DNA from: Hawksworthiomyces lignivorus
Taxonomy: Eukaryota; Ascomycota; Sordariomycetes; Ophiostomatales; Ophiostomataceae
Reading direction: 5' to 3'
NCBI GenBank assembly: GCA_002917075.1
Contig: NTMA01000012.1
Span: 310,001-374,000 of the forward strand
Length of the DNA stretch: 64,000 nucleotides
Shown here: positions 1 through 11,319 of the stretch, piece by piece
Position numbering within the stretch: the stretch's first letter is position 1
Layout of the letters: every line of letters begins with the position of its first letter
Position numbers and translations under genes: made by a program
The notes under the pieces: model-generated
Told to the model about the DNA's origin: nothing
What the model saw: only the letters and a program-made list of their open reading frames with translations
Databases searched by the model: none

Positions 1-887
1 GACCGAATTTTTTCTTCTTTCTCTCTTTATTCTCCACGTCTTCATAGAGCGTTGCGCTGTTTGCTTGTCAAATTTCTTCCCCGGCTAATCATATATTATT
101 GACATAGCTCAAAGGGGTAATAAATAAGCTTGGGGCTTGTCCCCGCGGAAGACGAATGCCGCAGCGGAAACAGCTGCATAGATATTATTCCGTCAATGAA
201 AGGGCATATTGCGCTCGATTGCAATCATAGTATCAGACGTCCATCGAAGCACGGAGCTGTTCGACGTGTAAGTCAGGCGCTTGTCGAGTTGTTTATCACC
301 TTCGTTTGTGCACGGTCTGTGACCATGATTCAAGATTTATCTTCAAAACATTGCTCTCACGAGCATCGGATTGGGAGAATTCTATTTTAGAAACCATTTA
401 AAGAAACATTAGATGTTGGTAAACTCTGAGGTTTCTCACATTGTTCTCTTCCTGTCTACGATTCGAAGTAAATGCATTCTGAGATACAGAAATCACGAGA
501 AACATCTTGAAACTCATTTTTATATATTCTCAACGTTCGGGTTTATCGTTGTATTTGTTTCTTCGTCATAGAAACTTCGAAAGAAAGATTAACTGTTATC
601 CTCACTAGAAATTGATACCCTCTCATCATCTGAATACGCCTTAGTTATTCTCATATTGCCATCATCACCGTATCTCTTATTCTATGAAGCACTTAATCTC
701 GTCAGAAGGAAGATCTCACAGATACTGTTTTTTGCTTTCTGATTGCGCTGGAAGCGTTATCCTTGGCTGTTCTTCAAGCGACACCTTCCCTCCCCCCCCT
801 AAAGACTCCGGTCTGACTTTGTTTTGCTTGCTTGTATTTCTCTCAAGTTATCTACCACAACACAAAAGGCGCAGTCGGACATGAACA
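1..887. other. Upstream intergenic region, no gene recognised
   Basis: No open frame here resembles a known protein. A short frame at 130-390 has no recognisable domain and ordinary composition. A CT-rich patch around 786-800 and the sequence up to 880 are probably promoter and leader of the BTB-like gene. The 3' end of an off-window gene could lie here but nothing shows it. Confidence 0.5.
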
Positions 888-934
888 ATGACATCCCCAT
901 CGGAACACCATACATATACTACCTCAATGTCTAG
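881..934 (+). promoter_or_regulatory. Overlapping upstream ORF of the BTB-like gene
   Basis: An ATG at 881 opens a 17-codon frame that ends with TAG at 932-934. It overlaps out of frame with the main start at 888. The second in-frame ATG of the main gene (927-929) lies just before the uORF stop, in the string ATGTCTAG. Ribosomes starting at 881 would miss 888. Starting at 888, or restarting near 927, would give the main protein. A control role is inferred; only the layout is seen. Confidence 0.45.
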
Positions 935-2695
935 TGTTCCACCTTTTGATGCAGCAACGCGGCTCCCGCCGCCATCAGTCAGCGCAAAGAGCGATGAGGC
1001 CAGCCAATGTAGAGCTGAGAACAGTATCAGCGTAGTTCAAAAGAAAGGATGTCGTGAAGAGCATCTCATTGACAAAAAAGGTGATCTCTTGCTTATCGTA
1101 ACCGCTGGGTCCAGGATCCGGGAAAAATACATGGTGGATTCGAGGGCCTTGGCACGGTCATCTGCGTTCTGGGACGCTCTTATCAAGGCATCGCCAAAAC
1201 CAAATGCCTCGGAGAACGGTGAGAAAAAGAAACGACGGCGTCGTCGACTAGCAACGCCTTTGAAGCCAGCCCCTCTGCCACCAAGCACAACTGTTTTCTC
1301 GACGACCGACTCCGATCAGTATAGTGCATCGTCCACTCTTCCTTGGGAAGAAGCATCGAAACAAGCAATCAGACATTCATCATCCCTGCTACGACCTTTT
1401 CTGGACGAGCCCACACCAGAATCCAGCCCCAAGAGCCTCTGTAGCAATTCAGTGATAGCCAACGGCACAATATTAAATGGACTCTCTGCTGCTTCGACTG
1501 GTCATAGTGACAATATGGACAGGGAACAAGATGACGTTAGAATCAATATGACGCTGCTGAAAGACAACTCTCGCTGCTGGAAAGCACAGCTTGATCTAGA
1601 GGACCAAAAATCGCATATCAGCCAATTGAACACTCTGCTCTACGCCGCACACGGGCGTCTGGACCACATGCCTACGCAGCCGAACTTACGTGAGTTATGT
1701 TCGATCTTGGTGCTGTCGAATCGATGCCAGATGATGCCCATCATGCGCGGACATATTCATACTTGGCTAAGCAAGACCTCAGACGCAGATGCAAATGAAG
1801 ATACAGAAGATGAGCCAGGGACAGGCCGAGAGGTTGGAGTCACCGCAGAGGCAGCGCGGTCGGCCGGTATCCGCCCTGGACTGTTTATTCAACTACGCAT
1901 CGACTGGGAAGCAGGCAACCAATATGAATTCCAGAAGCGGTTGAGCCTCCTAGCCTGGCATACACAGATGGATGAGAACGGCGAGCTGGCCAGCATTCGA
2001 CAGAACGCGCAGATGTCGTGGCCGATCGTGCGAGAAGGCGTTGTTGAGGTAGCAGGAATTGCTGGTACGAAGGCTTTTTTTTCTTTTCTTTCTTTTGACA
2101 CCAGATAATGGTTTTTTTTTTTTTTTCAAAGAGATATCTTCCTAACATCTCCATAGACAATATTCGAACCCATCGGCTCAATATTATCACTCTAGCCATG
2201 CAACTTCTACAACACCGCATCTTGCTCCTTCAGGGACCAATAACAGGATCGAAGCGGACATTTTCCCAGAGCAGTGGAGGACACCGAGACACCTGGGACC
2301 GAGACGGCGAAAGCTATTCCTGTACCATTGGCAAGCATGCGGCCCAAGACTGCGACGCCTATTACTACGGTCTGTTGGTACAGGAGCTGGGTCGCAAACG
2401 AGTGGACCCTTACAGGCTGCCGTCGCCCTCGGAGGTCAGGAAAAGCCCTCATGCGCTGTGTGCTATTCTTGAGAGCGTGCACGATGCCATTGACGCACGC
2501 ATGCAGCGGGTGCAGCGAGTCAGCGGACGAAATGCACAGTTCTTTCTGAGCGGCCACGAACACTGCAATCCACTAGGTCCAGTCATTGTGCATATCAAGA
2601 GCCTGCGGGACAAGGATCCCGTGTCTCTGACAGAAGCGCAAACAGCGCATTTCCAAGAGCAGACCCGGAAGATGGGGAGAAAATATGAGTCGTAG
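888..2695 (+). CDS. BTB/POZ-like domain protein
   Basis: Two exons, 888-2064 and 2157-2695, encode about 571 residues. The 92-nt intron starts GTACGA, has a CCTAAC branch site at 2141 and ends CATAG; joining it keeps the frame (phase 1), which supports one gene rather than two. Residues around 60-100 (GDLLLIV, then VDSRALARSSAFWDALI) resemble the first half of the fungal BTB fold. Residues about 215-295, with LRELCSILVLSNRC, resemble its second half. Between them lies a long basic and Ser/Pro-rich insertion with KKKRRRRR, possibly a nuclear localisation signal. Fungal BTB proteins of this kind usually mediate protein contacts; no partner can be named. The C-terminal exon has no recognised domain. 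The start could instead be the in-frame ATG at 927. Confidence 0.75.
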
Positions 2696-3369
2696 CAGAG
2701 CTCTTGTGATAAGACAAAGGAAGCTCCATGGGGTGTTGAAGCAACGAGCAGATAGATAATCGGGAAACGAACAATCTAGTTAATTCTGACACAGGAATGA
2801 ATCATTGTGAGTCTTTTTTTAGTTTTCTATTTCTGTTTGTACTTCCTTTTCGTGGCTTACATCTCCGGCACAGTTAGACACATTTCATCACAACAGCCAA
2901 GAAGTTGTAGAGCGAAGAGAACTGAGAATACAAATAAAAGCAAAGAAAAAGAAACCAAGATTTTCCGCATTTCGATTCAAGTTTTTTTTAAGTTGCTGCA
3001 TTGTGCTGCCAAGCTTCATTGGAGCCGAATTTTGAAAGGTCGCCCTCCACGAATTTCTCCGCAGAGGGTCGATCTCAACATTTTCTTTGTCTCTACCGAG
3101 CCATCTTACGATTGCCCGTCTCTCGGTGGTACCAACAAATTGATGTAACACGTCCCGGGCATAAAGAATAAGCTTACATACTCTATCTATAAGCTTTTTA
3201 AGACTTCCTATTTTAGCTGCTGTTTCAATATAAAAGCTTCACTTGGGCTGTTCTCCAATTGACGTCGCATTGTTAGATCCGCTGTCGTTTTCATTGTCGA
3301 GCCTCCCAGACTGATGACGCCGACTCCCTACCTCAAGCTCCAGTTTTCTTCAGTCGTCTCAAAGTGACA
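2696..3369. other. Intergenic: BTB 3' end and MBL promoter
   Basis: Between two tandem genes. It holds T-rich and A-rich stretches around 2810-3000 and a CT-rich leader just before 3370. I see no coding signal or structured RNA. Confidence 0.5.
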
Positions 3370-4668
3370 ATGCCTAATTCGCCGGTCTCCGACCTCAATA
3401 TTCCACCGTCTTCCAAGACGGTGAGCGTCTCTATCATCGACTCGACCGCCTATCTGGAAGTGCTGGTTCGCCTTTTCGCCCAGCCGCCCATCCCGGGGTA
3501 TGAGATGCTCAGGGCCTGCTGCTTTTCCTTTCTGATCGAGCACCCTGCCGAGGAGAAGGGCAAGCCGCCCCGCCGCGTCCTCTTCGACCTGGGCGTGCGC
3601 CGCGACTGGGAGACGGGGTTCAGCCCGGCGCTGCGCAAGAACACGGACCGCCTGAAAAGCATCCCCACCAGCACGGGCCAGACGGGCTGCCTGCGCGTCG
3701 AGAAGAACGTGCACGACGTGATGCGGGAGCACGGCGCCGACCCGGACTCGGTCGAGGCCGTCATCTGGAGCCACACGCACCTGGACCACACGGGCGACCC
3801 GTCCACGTTTGGCCCCAAGACGGCCCTGGTTGTCGGCCCCGGGTTTGGCACGTCCGCGTGCGGGTGTGCCACGCACGCGCACGCCGCATCAGGAGCAGCG
3901 CCGGCGGCGGTGGGCGAGGCGGACAAGGAGCCCCTGCTGCCGCACATCTTCCCCGGCTACCCGGCCGACCCGGACAGCGTGCTAGTGGAGACGGACTACG
4001 TGGGCCGCGAGCTGCGGGTGCTGACCGACGCGGACTTTGACGGCCGGCCCGATGAAGATGGCCGCGGCCGCGGCCTGACCATCGGCGGCTACCGCGCGCT
4101 GGACTACTTTGGCGACGGCTCCTTCTACCTGCTGGACACGCCGGGCCACTCGCCGGGCCACCTGTGCGGGCTCGCGCGCGTCAAGGCCGGCTCGTCGCTG
4201 CCCAACGGCGGCCAGTTCATCCTCATGGGCGGCGACGCCATCCACCACATGGCCGAGCTGCGGCCAAACCCGCACTGGCCGCTGCCCACGTCCTTTTCCG
4301 TCGCCGGCGAGGAGGGCGACGCCGCCCCCTCCACCCTCTCCACCGTGGGCCTGATGCCCTACCTTCGCGACCGCGCGCAGCCGTTCCTAGTCCCCGCCGG
4401 GCCCAAGGACAAGGCGTCGCACTACGACTCCGACGTAGCCGCCGACACCGCCGCCAAGCTGCAGGCATTCGACGCTGACGAGAACATCCTCGTCGTGCCC
4501 GCGCACGACGTGCACCTGTACGACCTGCTGAAAAAGGACGGCGGCCTCTTCCCCAACACGGCCAACGACTTCGTGGCCAAGAAGTGGCCCGCCCAGAGCC
4601 GGTGGGCCTTTCTCGCAGACTTTGCCCATCTGGCAGCGCCGCCGGGACAAAAGACTGCCGCAGCGTGA
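3370..4668 (+). CDS. Metallo-beta-lactamase-fold hydrolase
   Basis: A single exon encodes 432 residues. The ATG at 3370 is chosen; the frame is also open slightly upstream but only from a GTG. The zinc motif H135-x-H137-x-D139-H140 is intact (within SHTHLDHTGD) and is followed by a PGHSPGH segment and a late VPAHDVHLYD segment that supply further metal ligands. This is the layout of the lactonase-like branch of the MBL superfamily, which hydrolyses esters, lactones or thioesters with two bound zinc ions. There is no signal peptide, so it is probably cytosolic. A loop of roughly 60 residues after the motif, rich in Ala and His, looks lineage-specific. The substrate cannot be read from sequence. 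Coding GC is very high, which creates long shadow frames. Confidence 0.85.
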   Translation: MPNSPVSDLNIPPSSKTVSVSIIDSTAYLEVLVRLFAQPPIPGYEMLRACCFSFLIEHPAEEKGKPPRRVLFDLGVRRDWETGFSPALRKNTDRLKSIPTSTGQTGCLRVEKNVHDVMREHGADPDSVEAVIWSHTHLDHTGDPSTFGPKTALVVGPGFGTSACGCATHAHAASGAAPAAVGEADKEPLLPHIFPGYPADPDSVLVETDYVGRELRVLTDADFDGRPDEDGRGRGLTIGGYRALDYFGDGSFYLLDTPGHSPGHLCGLARVKAGSSLPNGGQFILMGGDAIHHMAELRPNPHWPLPTSFSVAGEEGDAAPSTLSTVGLMPYLRDRAQPFLVPAGPKDKASHYDSDVAADTAAKLQAFDADENILVVPAHDVHLYDLLKKDGGLFPNTANDFVAKKWPAQSRWAFLADFAHLAAPPGQKTAAA

Positions 4669-5034
4669 CCTGGTTCAGCGATTTTGTCCTTTGCTTTTCA
4701 GAAACCATAGTTGCTTTTGTGGTATTTGCCTGTTCACTTATTTGGGGGAGACAAAGAGTGCAATACAACTCTGTACAGAACAGTTGACACTGCACAAAAC
4801 GGTTAACAAAGACCAAATCTACATAAATTTCAGCGCTGAACAGATTCTGTGTTGTATTTTCATACATAAAAGACAGCAATGCCTCTCAAATCGTCCAACT
4901 GAACCAAGGTAGAAAGTAGACGGCTCAAAGGTATACACTGTGAGCGATTACACTAAACATACATTGCTATAGGTACTTGAGACGAAAGAAAGCGACGAGG
5001 ATTCACAGCGATACGAGAAGAAAGAAGAGACAAA
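4669..5034. other. Intergenic between MBL and J-domain genes
   Basis: AT-richer sequence with no coding signal. It probably holds the 3' UTR of the hydrolase and the promoter of the small J-domain gene. Confidence 0.5.
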
Positions 5035-5385
5035 ATGCGCAACGCAATGTCTGTCGTGCATATCAAGCAAACGACAGACATGGCCCCAGCACCGACAGAG
5101 CAGACCGCGTATGAATTTTTTGGCCTCGAGTCCAATGCACCGCAGAGCGACATCCGCCGTGCCTACCATCGCCTGGCCCTTGAGCGTCACCCAGACAAAG
5201 GCTTCATTGCTCCCAATGTGGCCTCGACCGCGGCTATGCAAGAGGTTAATCACTGGTACGAGCTCATTTCTACGGAAGAGGCGCGCCGGGCCTACGACCT
5301 AAAATTACCGAAATATGCAAGACGTGACAAGAGCTGTAGAACACGATGCATGGGCTGCCCCCTTTTTATGTTTTTCTTGGAATGA
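5035..5385 (+). CDS. Small J-domain (DnaJ-like) protein
   Basis: A single frame encodes 116 residues; a start at an internal Met, for example residue 5 or 16, is also possible. Residues about 24-90 are a J domain: YEFFGLESNAPQSDIRRAYH, then LALERHPDKG with the HPD tripeptide that stimulates Hsp70 ATPase, then a helix with EEARRAYDLK. There is no G/F region, zinc-finger or substrate-binding domain, and no signal or membrane segment. The short tail contains three cysteines (CRTRCMGC). It is therefore a minimal type III J-protein that could recruit Hsp70 to a partner. A 3' truncation of a longer ancestor is possible. It is convergent with the MFS gene, 230 bp away. Confidence 0.75.
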   Translation: MRNAMSVVHIKQTTDMAPAPTEQTAYEFFGLESNAPQSDIRRAYHRLALERHPDKGFIAPNVASTAAMQEVNHWYELISTEEARRAYDLKLPKYARRDKSCRTRCMGCPLFMFFLE

Positions 5386-5615
5386 TTAGAGATCAACGAG
5401 ATCTCACTCATACATTGTGATCTATAGAACAAAGATTTCGTATTAAGCAAGTAAGTAGGAAATAAAAATAAATCATAAAGGGTATTTTTTTTGTCGTTGC
5501 CAGAATCCAAGCTCATAAACGCCCACTGAGACAAACAAAAGAAAAGCAACAGAAGAGAAGGGACCGCTCGTGGTCAAAAGAAGATGGAGGGGGGTTTCAG
5601 CTTCAGGCCACCCTC

Positions 5616-8100
5616 TCACAATGCGCGCCCCGTGAAGGAGCTGTCGTCGCTAACCGAGTCCTGCTGGAAGTGGACGACGCGGCTGGCGCGGGGCGGCGGC
5701 GTGGCGCCGGAGGACGACGTGTAGTCCGAGGAGGCCGTGGAGGAGGAGGACGAGGCGGCAGAGGGGGTGGGCGACACGGACTTGGCGCCGGCGGCGACGA
5801 GGACGGCGGCCTCGCGGTGCTCGGCGCCGGTGCGCTCTGCGTAGCCGCCCTCGATCTGGACGAAGCCGGCGGTCCAGGCGCGCAGCCAGCGGCCGGCGAA
5901 AAAGAAGGCGGGCAGGCCGAGGCTGGCGACGATGAGGACCTCGGCGTAGACGGCCCAGGTGGCGAGGAAGCCGCGGGCGGCGACGAGGGTCGTGGTGCGG
6001 CCGGCCAGCAGGGCGGCGGCGACCAGGCGCAGGCTGTTGGCGTGGGCGAGGCAGGGCCCAGCCCAGACGGGGAAGCTCTCGACGAGGAAGACGCTGCCGG
6101 CGGCGAGGACGAGCAGCAGGGCGAGCGAGACGAAGAAGGAGGCGGCGGCGAGCACAGGCCAGCGCAGGCCACCAGCCGCAGCTGCCGTGCTGCCGGCGAC
6201 GCCCGCGCGCTGGCTGCCGCCCGCCGCGCCAAAGAAGAAGCAGCCCGCCATCGCCAGCACCAGCGGCAGCGCCAGCACCGGCAGGTTGTGCTCGGCCTCG
6301 CGGCGCACCGTGGGGCGGCGCAGCAGCGGGTTGCGGCGGTCGGCCGGCGGCAGCAGCGAGTTGCGCCGGTGCTGCTGCGCCCGCAGGTGGCGCGTCACCG
6401 CCAGCGCCAGGCGGCCCGCCAGCACGCCGCCAAACACCAGCGCCAGCACGCCGGCCGCCCCCTCCGCCGCCGCCGCGCCAACGCCCGCCAGCGCATACGG
6501 CCACTCCTGCGCCAGCATCGCCGCCACCGTCAGCTGCGTCATCGCCTGCTGCGCCGCCAGCAGGATCGCGTTCAGCAGCGCCACCCACAGCACCGCCGGC
6601 AGCAGAGCCGTGCGCACAAGGTCCACTGCGCTCGCCGCCGCCCGCCGCCACTGCCACGCCCCAAACGGCGACACCACAAACACCCCCATGTCCGTCCACA
6701 GCGTGCGCTGGCCGTAGCCGTACGTGTCCAGGCGGCTGCCCGCGCGGCCCTCGCGCAGGTCGTCCGCGTAGATGCACAGCTCCGGGTCGCCGCAGCCGCC
6801 GCCGCCGCCGCAGATCTGCGTCGCGGTGCGCAGCGTCCAGCGTGTCTCGGGGACGAGGGCGACGAGAGCAAGCCAAGCAAGAAATCCGGCCGTGCCTGTA
6901 ATATAGTACACCCAGCGCCAGTCGTACAGGGCGGCCAGGTACGGCGCGGCGGCGGTGAAGGCTGCGGTGACGAGGGCCTGGCTGGCAAACACGACGGCGA
7001 GGACCAGGTGCCGCTCGTGCAGGAACACGAGGTCATGGGCGGCGACGAGCGGGATGAGCGCATTGACAGCGCCGGCACCAACGCCAATGAGTGCCCGCGC
7101 AGCGAGGTGCTGAGTGAATGGCGAGGGAGTAGATCCCCTGGTGCCCGCGGTCAAGGCTGACTCTTCGAATGAGCTGCTGCTCAGCCCGGCCCACAAAGCA
7201 CCAACCCAGGCGCACATGGAAGCCAGAAGCAGAACGGGCCGTCTGCCCACCGCGACAGAGAGCGGGACTTGCAAGTAACTCGCTGCGGCGGCGGTAAACA
7301 GCGGCAGGGTTGCCAAGAGGGAAATCATCTTTGACGAAGGGAGAGAGACACCTGTTGGGAGCAGCGCCTCGAGTGATGTGTCTATATTTACCGCCGTAAA
7401 TACCACCGAGTCTGACACAAAGCTGGCCTGGCGGATGCTTTGAGGATTAACACCAGCATACTCGAGTTCGAATATGGGCAGCAGAAAGTCGCCGATGGCT
7501 GCTTCAGTAGCGATGGCGAGAGAGCCGACTGGAGATGCTGTGTAAGTCTCCGCTTGTATGAAAAATAGACAACAGTTACGCAGACCACTTACACAAGCTC
7601 ATGGCACAAATAGCGGCCCATTTTCTCCAAGGTGGCAAGTTCAGAGGGTCTAGGACGTTAGAGAGCTACACACAGACTAATAGAAAAGAAGCCGCAAATA
7701 GTACCTTTAGGATTGGCAGACGGAAACTAAATCTGTTAGCAGATTGTACGATATCAGGACAACATGGAACGAGGAGTTGCCAAAAACATACAGGAACCAG
7801 GCGTAGCCGACCGTGGTCGAACAGTCGGGTGGTGCCAACAGGCAAGCGTTGGCCGCGCCGTCGTCTAGGTCTCTTCTCGTTGAAGGTCTGCTTGCTCGAT
7901 TTCTCGACGGCTTCGATGAAGTTGTGATAGTCTTCGCTGGCGTCTTTAGATGGCCCAGAGAGCCGTTTGATCGGGCTGGCGACCCTTACCTCGTCCGCCG
8001 TGTCATTCACGTCCTCCGGCTGCTCATCGATACGGCCCAGCGGCGCCACCGCCGGCGGTGGAATGGCTGGGCTCAAGAGAGGCCAGCTCTTGGATTCCAT
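5616..8100 (-). CDS. MFS transporter
   Basis: Three exons read on the minus strand, 8100-7792, 7665-7593 and 7537-5616, encode about 767 residues. Intron 1 (126 nt) is GTATGT...GTGTAG in phase 0 and intron 2 (55 nt) is GTAAGT...CACAG in phase 1; all joins keep the frame. Residues 1-103 are a basic, cytosolic N-terminus. Exon 2 carries LNLPPWRKW, the usual entry into the first membrane helix of fungal MFS carriers, followed by SPVGSLAIATEAAIGDF. The RALIGVGAGAVNALIPLVAA segment and YDWRWVYYITG..GFLAWLALVALVPETRW are typical of fungal drug/H+ antiporter-like and related MFS families. About 12 hydrophobic helices follow, with a large loop near the middle. The C-terminal tail is Ser/Ala-rich. It is a membrane carrier; the substrate is unknown. 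Confidence 0.85.
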
Positions 8101-8162
8101 AAAAAAAATGGACAAAAATATAATTAATTAAACTCGATTAGAGTCCAAAGACCGAAGAAAAG

Positions 8163-8168
<6 letters not shown>

Positions 8169-8198
<30 letters not shown>
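8169..8198. repeat. A30 homopolymer
   Basis: Thirty consecutive A residues just upstream of the MFS start; on the coding strand of that gene this is a T run in its promoter or leader. Confidence 0.95.
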
Positions 8199-8201
<3 letters not shown>

Positions 8202-8789
8202 TCGAATAGAAAAGAGCTCTGCTCTTGGATCATAACGACATAGTGGATCAACCACACGAACGCCTGGAGAGAGAAAACCCTCTTTTGAGAGGCAAAGAAA
8301 CTTTTGTCTCGTACAAGAAAACGTGTTTCTTACAAGAAAACCATGAGAATGAAGAATGGGAGAGGATTTACACTTTATGGGGATGGGGGATCATGCCAAT
8401 GCCAATGCCCTCTTGCAAGACAGTCGCGGGAACATCTGGAGCAGCGAGCTTCCGTGCATCCTCCTTCGCACAGCAGCACTTCCGTCTGTCGTCACACCAG
8501 AAAGCTGTGTGCAGGGGTTTATTTGTAAAAGATGGCATGCGTCTGCGCGCCGTAGAGGTTGATACATCGAGAGAGGAAGAGCAGAGTCTCCGCTTTTCTT
8601 GTCCATCAATGCTTGGCAAATACCTCTTTTATAGGGACGCACGGTACGTATACCAGGTAGCTGGACAGACAGAGAGGGAAGAAGCGGCAGGCCAGAGACG
8701 AGGAGCAAGGGACGAAAGACAATGAGGCAAAATGACAGGAAGTGGACGACGGGAGACAGAGGGACACGCACGCACACTAACACGCAGGC

Positions 8790-8920
8790 AGAGAGAGAGA
8801 GAGAGAGAGAGAGGGAAACATGTTCCTGCATGACAAGCGGCGATCAAACGTGAAGGCGTTCCCGTACGCTGGACAGGCTTGGTGGGCTTGGCGGCGAGGA
8901 TAGAGATAGAGATAGAGATG
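8790..8920. repeat. GA and GATAGA microsatellites
   Basis: An uninterrupted AG/GA dinucleotide run at about 8790-8812 and a GATAGA-type run at about 8899-8920. Both are purine-rich on the plus strand. Confidence 0.9.
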
Positions 8921-10244
8921 TCCCAAGCCTACGAAGTGAGAGGCAAGGGGGGAAGAGCAGCGACAGACGTCAGAGCATGGAGACAGACGGGAAGGCACAG
9001 GCGCATTTGTGATCAGTGAGTCGATGGCATGAGTTGTCAACTCTGAATGCGACGCTGGCGATGCAGCAACTCTGGACACGACAAGAAGTTAGAGAAATAA
9101 AACCTTATAATTCCTTTATTATCTGCCTCTTAATTTCTTAGATATTCTATTGTTTTTCTTTTGTTTTCGTTTCTTTTTTTCTGTTCCTCTCGCTCTGAAA
9201 CACATGGGCAGCGAAGAAAGTTAAAGTGATTGGAAAATAAGGGGTGACAACGCCTAAGCGTCGCACGAATTATTCTGCGAGTCTGAGCGTTGGAGATGAG
9301 GGTGTGAAGGATTCGATAGCGCACCTATTCTTTCAACTCAATCTGCGCTCTCTGTTGATCGAATGCGAGACTGCATTTCTCCATTTCACAGTCTCTGGAT
9401 GAGCATAAGTTCCGTGTCTAAATTAGACCACCTTCACCTTTGTTCCGTTCGTCTCATCACTGGAGGTCATCGCGGCGTCACTGGCTGCCAACTCCCATAT
9501 GCATCTCTTGTGCGTCTTCCGCAAGTCATGAAACAGATTTGCCCGTTTGTTTCCATCCCATCATACCTGCCATACTTTCAGAGGTCAATCGTCCAACAAT
9601 CTGGAAAACAAAGCCGTACTTGACGGAGAATGGCCCCCGAAGCCTTTTGTTTGGCTTTCGTACGTTGTACATATCACGAATCTACAGGGACAATGCCAAC
9701 TGGTTCTGTTAATCTTTTCAAACCCATTTCCTGTCTAATAAGAATGTCGCACTATATACTATGAAATGTGCCTCCCTCGAAGTTTGTTTAGAAATACTAT
9801 CAACACAATAAGTTCCGGCTGGCTTGCTTGGGCGGTCGTGCCCGAGCAGCAGGTCCACCATTCCATCAACGCAGCTCAGTCAAAGAAAAGCTCATGCCGC
9901 ATTTCTTTCTCGCTTCGTCTAACATAACAGCCGCTGGCTCCTCCGCCATGTCTTCTAGCAAATGGAAATGGGCTGACAAATACTAAAAAAGGAGGAGGAT
10001 AGTGATGGAAAAAAAGAAAAGGAGAAAAAAATGAGTGACATCATATAAAACATTAGTAAAGACAATATAAAAGAAATCCCAACCGTATAAACATCCATGG
10101 CGTCGGCCCGGTTGCGAAAACGTCCCAGATTTCTGTGTCAGCAGAAAAAGGGAGACAGGAGAGGTCCGCTTTTGCGCCGCAGACATCGCGACACGGCGGA
10201 GGGAAGAGCAGTGATGTGGTATCCATCCACGGCCCGCTCTCTCA

Positions 10245-11319
10245 TCAGCTCCGCTGCTTGTCGCCACCTAGCAGCCGCGCAATGAGCACGTAGACAAAGA
10301 CGAGGCCGCCGAACACGTACAGCTTGTTCCGCGCCAGCCAGCCCTGCCCTGCGCCGCGTCCTTGCCGCACGGCATCTACCACCGCCTGTGCCTGCGTGCC
10401 GCTGCCTGCTGCGCCAGCAACACCACCCGCGCCGACCGAACCTGCGCCGCCAGCGCCGCTCGAGGCGCCGGCTACTATGCCTAGCTGGGGGCCGCAGCTG
10501 GTTGATATTGACGACGATGACGCGGCGGGTTGTGGAAGTTTGTTGCCCGTGGCCGGGTCGATGCGGTGCTCCTTCATCCAGGTCCAGTTCTGCTTGTCGA
10601 CGTCGGACCACTCGCTGCGGAACTTGGCGCCGCCGTCGCCCGCCTTGACGTTGCCCTTCTGCGCGGGTCCGCCGGCCTTGGTGTGGGAGCCGCCGCCCGT
10701 GGAGTTCCACCACCGGGTGCGCGCGGCGTGGAACTTGCGCTCGGCCTCGGTGGCCGAGACGGAGCCGGTGGTCATCTCCTCAGACGTCATAAACGACAGC
10801 AGACCAATCAGAATGGTTGAGACCTCCCAGGCCGGGTTGAAAGAGCGGGGGTGGAAGTCGGAGATGGAGAGGCAGAGGCGGGTGGATGGCTGAAACCGGC
10901 CGGATGGGGTGTGCATGCGGATGGCGGGAGGGGCGAAGGGGTAGTCGGGCGGGAATATGAGCGTCCCCCAATATTGCCCGCCGTGGTAAGGAGTATTCTC
11001 CGGGCCTGTGATGATGTAGTGCCATCTGCCAGAATTGTTAGCATCGACTGATAACGAGGTCTTCAATTTGTGATGTCGATGCCGGATGCCGGACTTACTC
11101 TAGAATGTTACTCTCGGAAGGATGTGCCGTGATATATGGTGGTGGGTTTTCCGAGATGGTCTTGTATTCGCGCGTTAACTGCAGAATAGAATCTGTTAGT
11201 CTCACTGGTTGCGCCGCTACCGATCCGGTGCCGTGGCTCATTGGCCGGGTCACGTCATCTTCCTAGCTCGGCCGGACAAAGTGTCCACTTACGCGCTTGT
11301 GGGCGGCTCGACTGGCCAT
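10245..11319 (-). CDS. UBC6: Ubiquitin-conjugating enzyme E2, Ubc6 type
   Basis: Three exons on the minus strand, 11319-11293, 11178-11099 and 11025-10245, encode 295 residues. Donors are GTAAGT in both introns (114 and 73 nt) and the phases agree. The E2 core starts REYKTISENPPPYITAHPSE and continues WHYIITGPENTPYHGG; the catalytic cysteine is C87 in STRLCLS, followed by DFHP, the Ubc6/UBE2J signature that replaces the usual HPN motif. Residues about 200-260 are Gly/Ala-rich and disordered. Residues 271-288 form a single C-terminal membrane anchor. Ubc6 is tail-anchored in the ER membrane and works with Doa10-type ligases in ER-associated degradation. The gene is divergent from SAM50. Confidence 0.95.

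Larger units (their letters stand above)
8101..10244. other. Intergenic with simple repeats
   Basis: A 2.1 kb gap between two minus-strand genes. It contains a long A run, GA and GATA-type microsatellites and otherwise unremarkable sequence. Frames at 8225-8725 and 9363-9738 have no domain and simple composition. It should hold the MFS promoter and the UBC6 3' UTR. Confidence 0.5.

Noticed and set aside
5670..7160. 496-codon open frame on the plus strand opposite the MFS gene
   Set aside because: Shadow of a very GC-rich coding region; Arg/Gly/Ala-rich composition and no domain. The same applies to long antisense frames at 12626-14023, 14217-15152 and 49449-50807.
7669..8100. Alternative MFS exon chain using donor GTAAGG at 7989 and a different frame reading PDCSTTVGYAWFL
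   Set aside because: Its phases do not fit any acceptor. The chain with donor GTATGT at 7791, exon 7665-7593 and intron 7592-7538 keeps frame throughout and yields the expected WRKW entry to helix 1.
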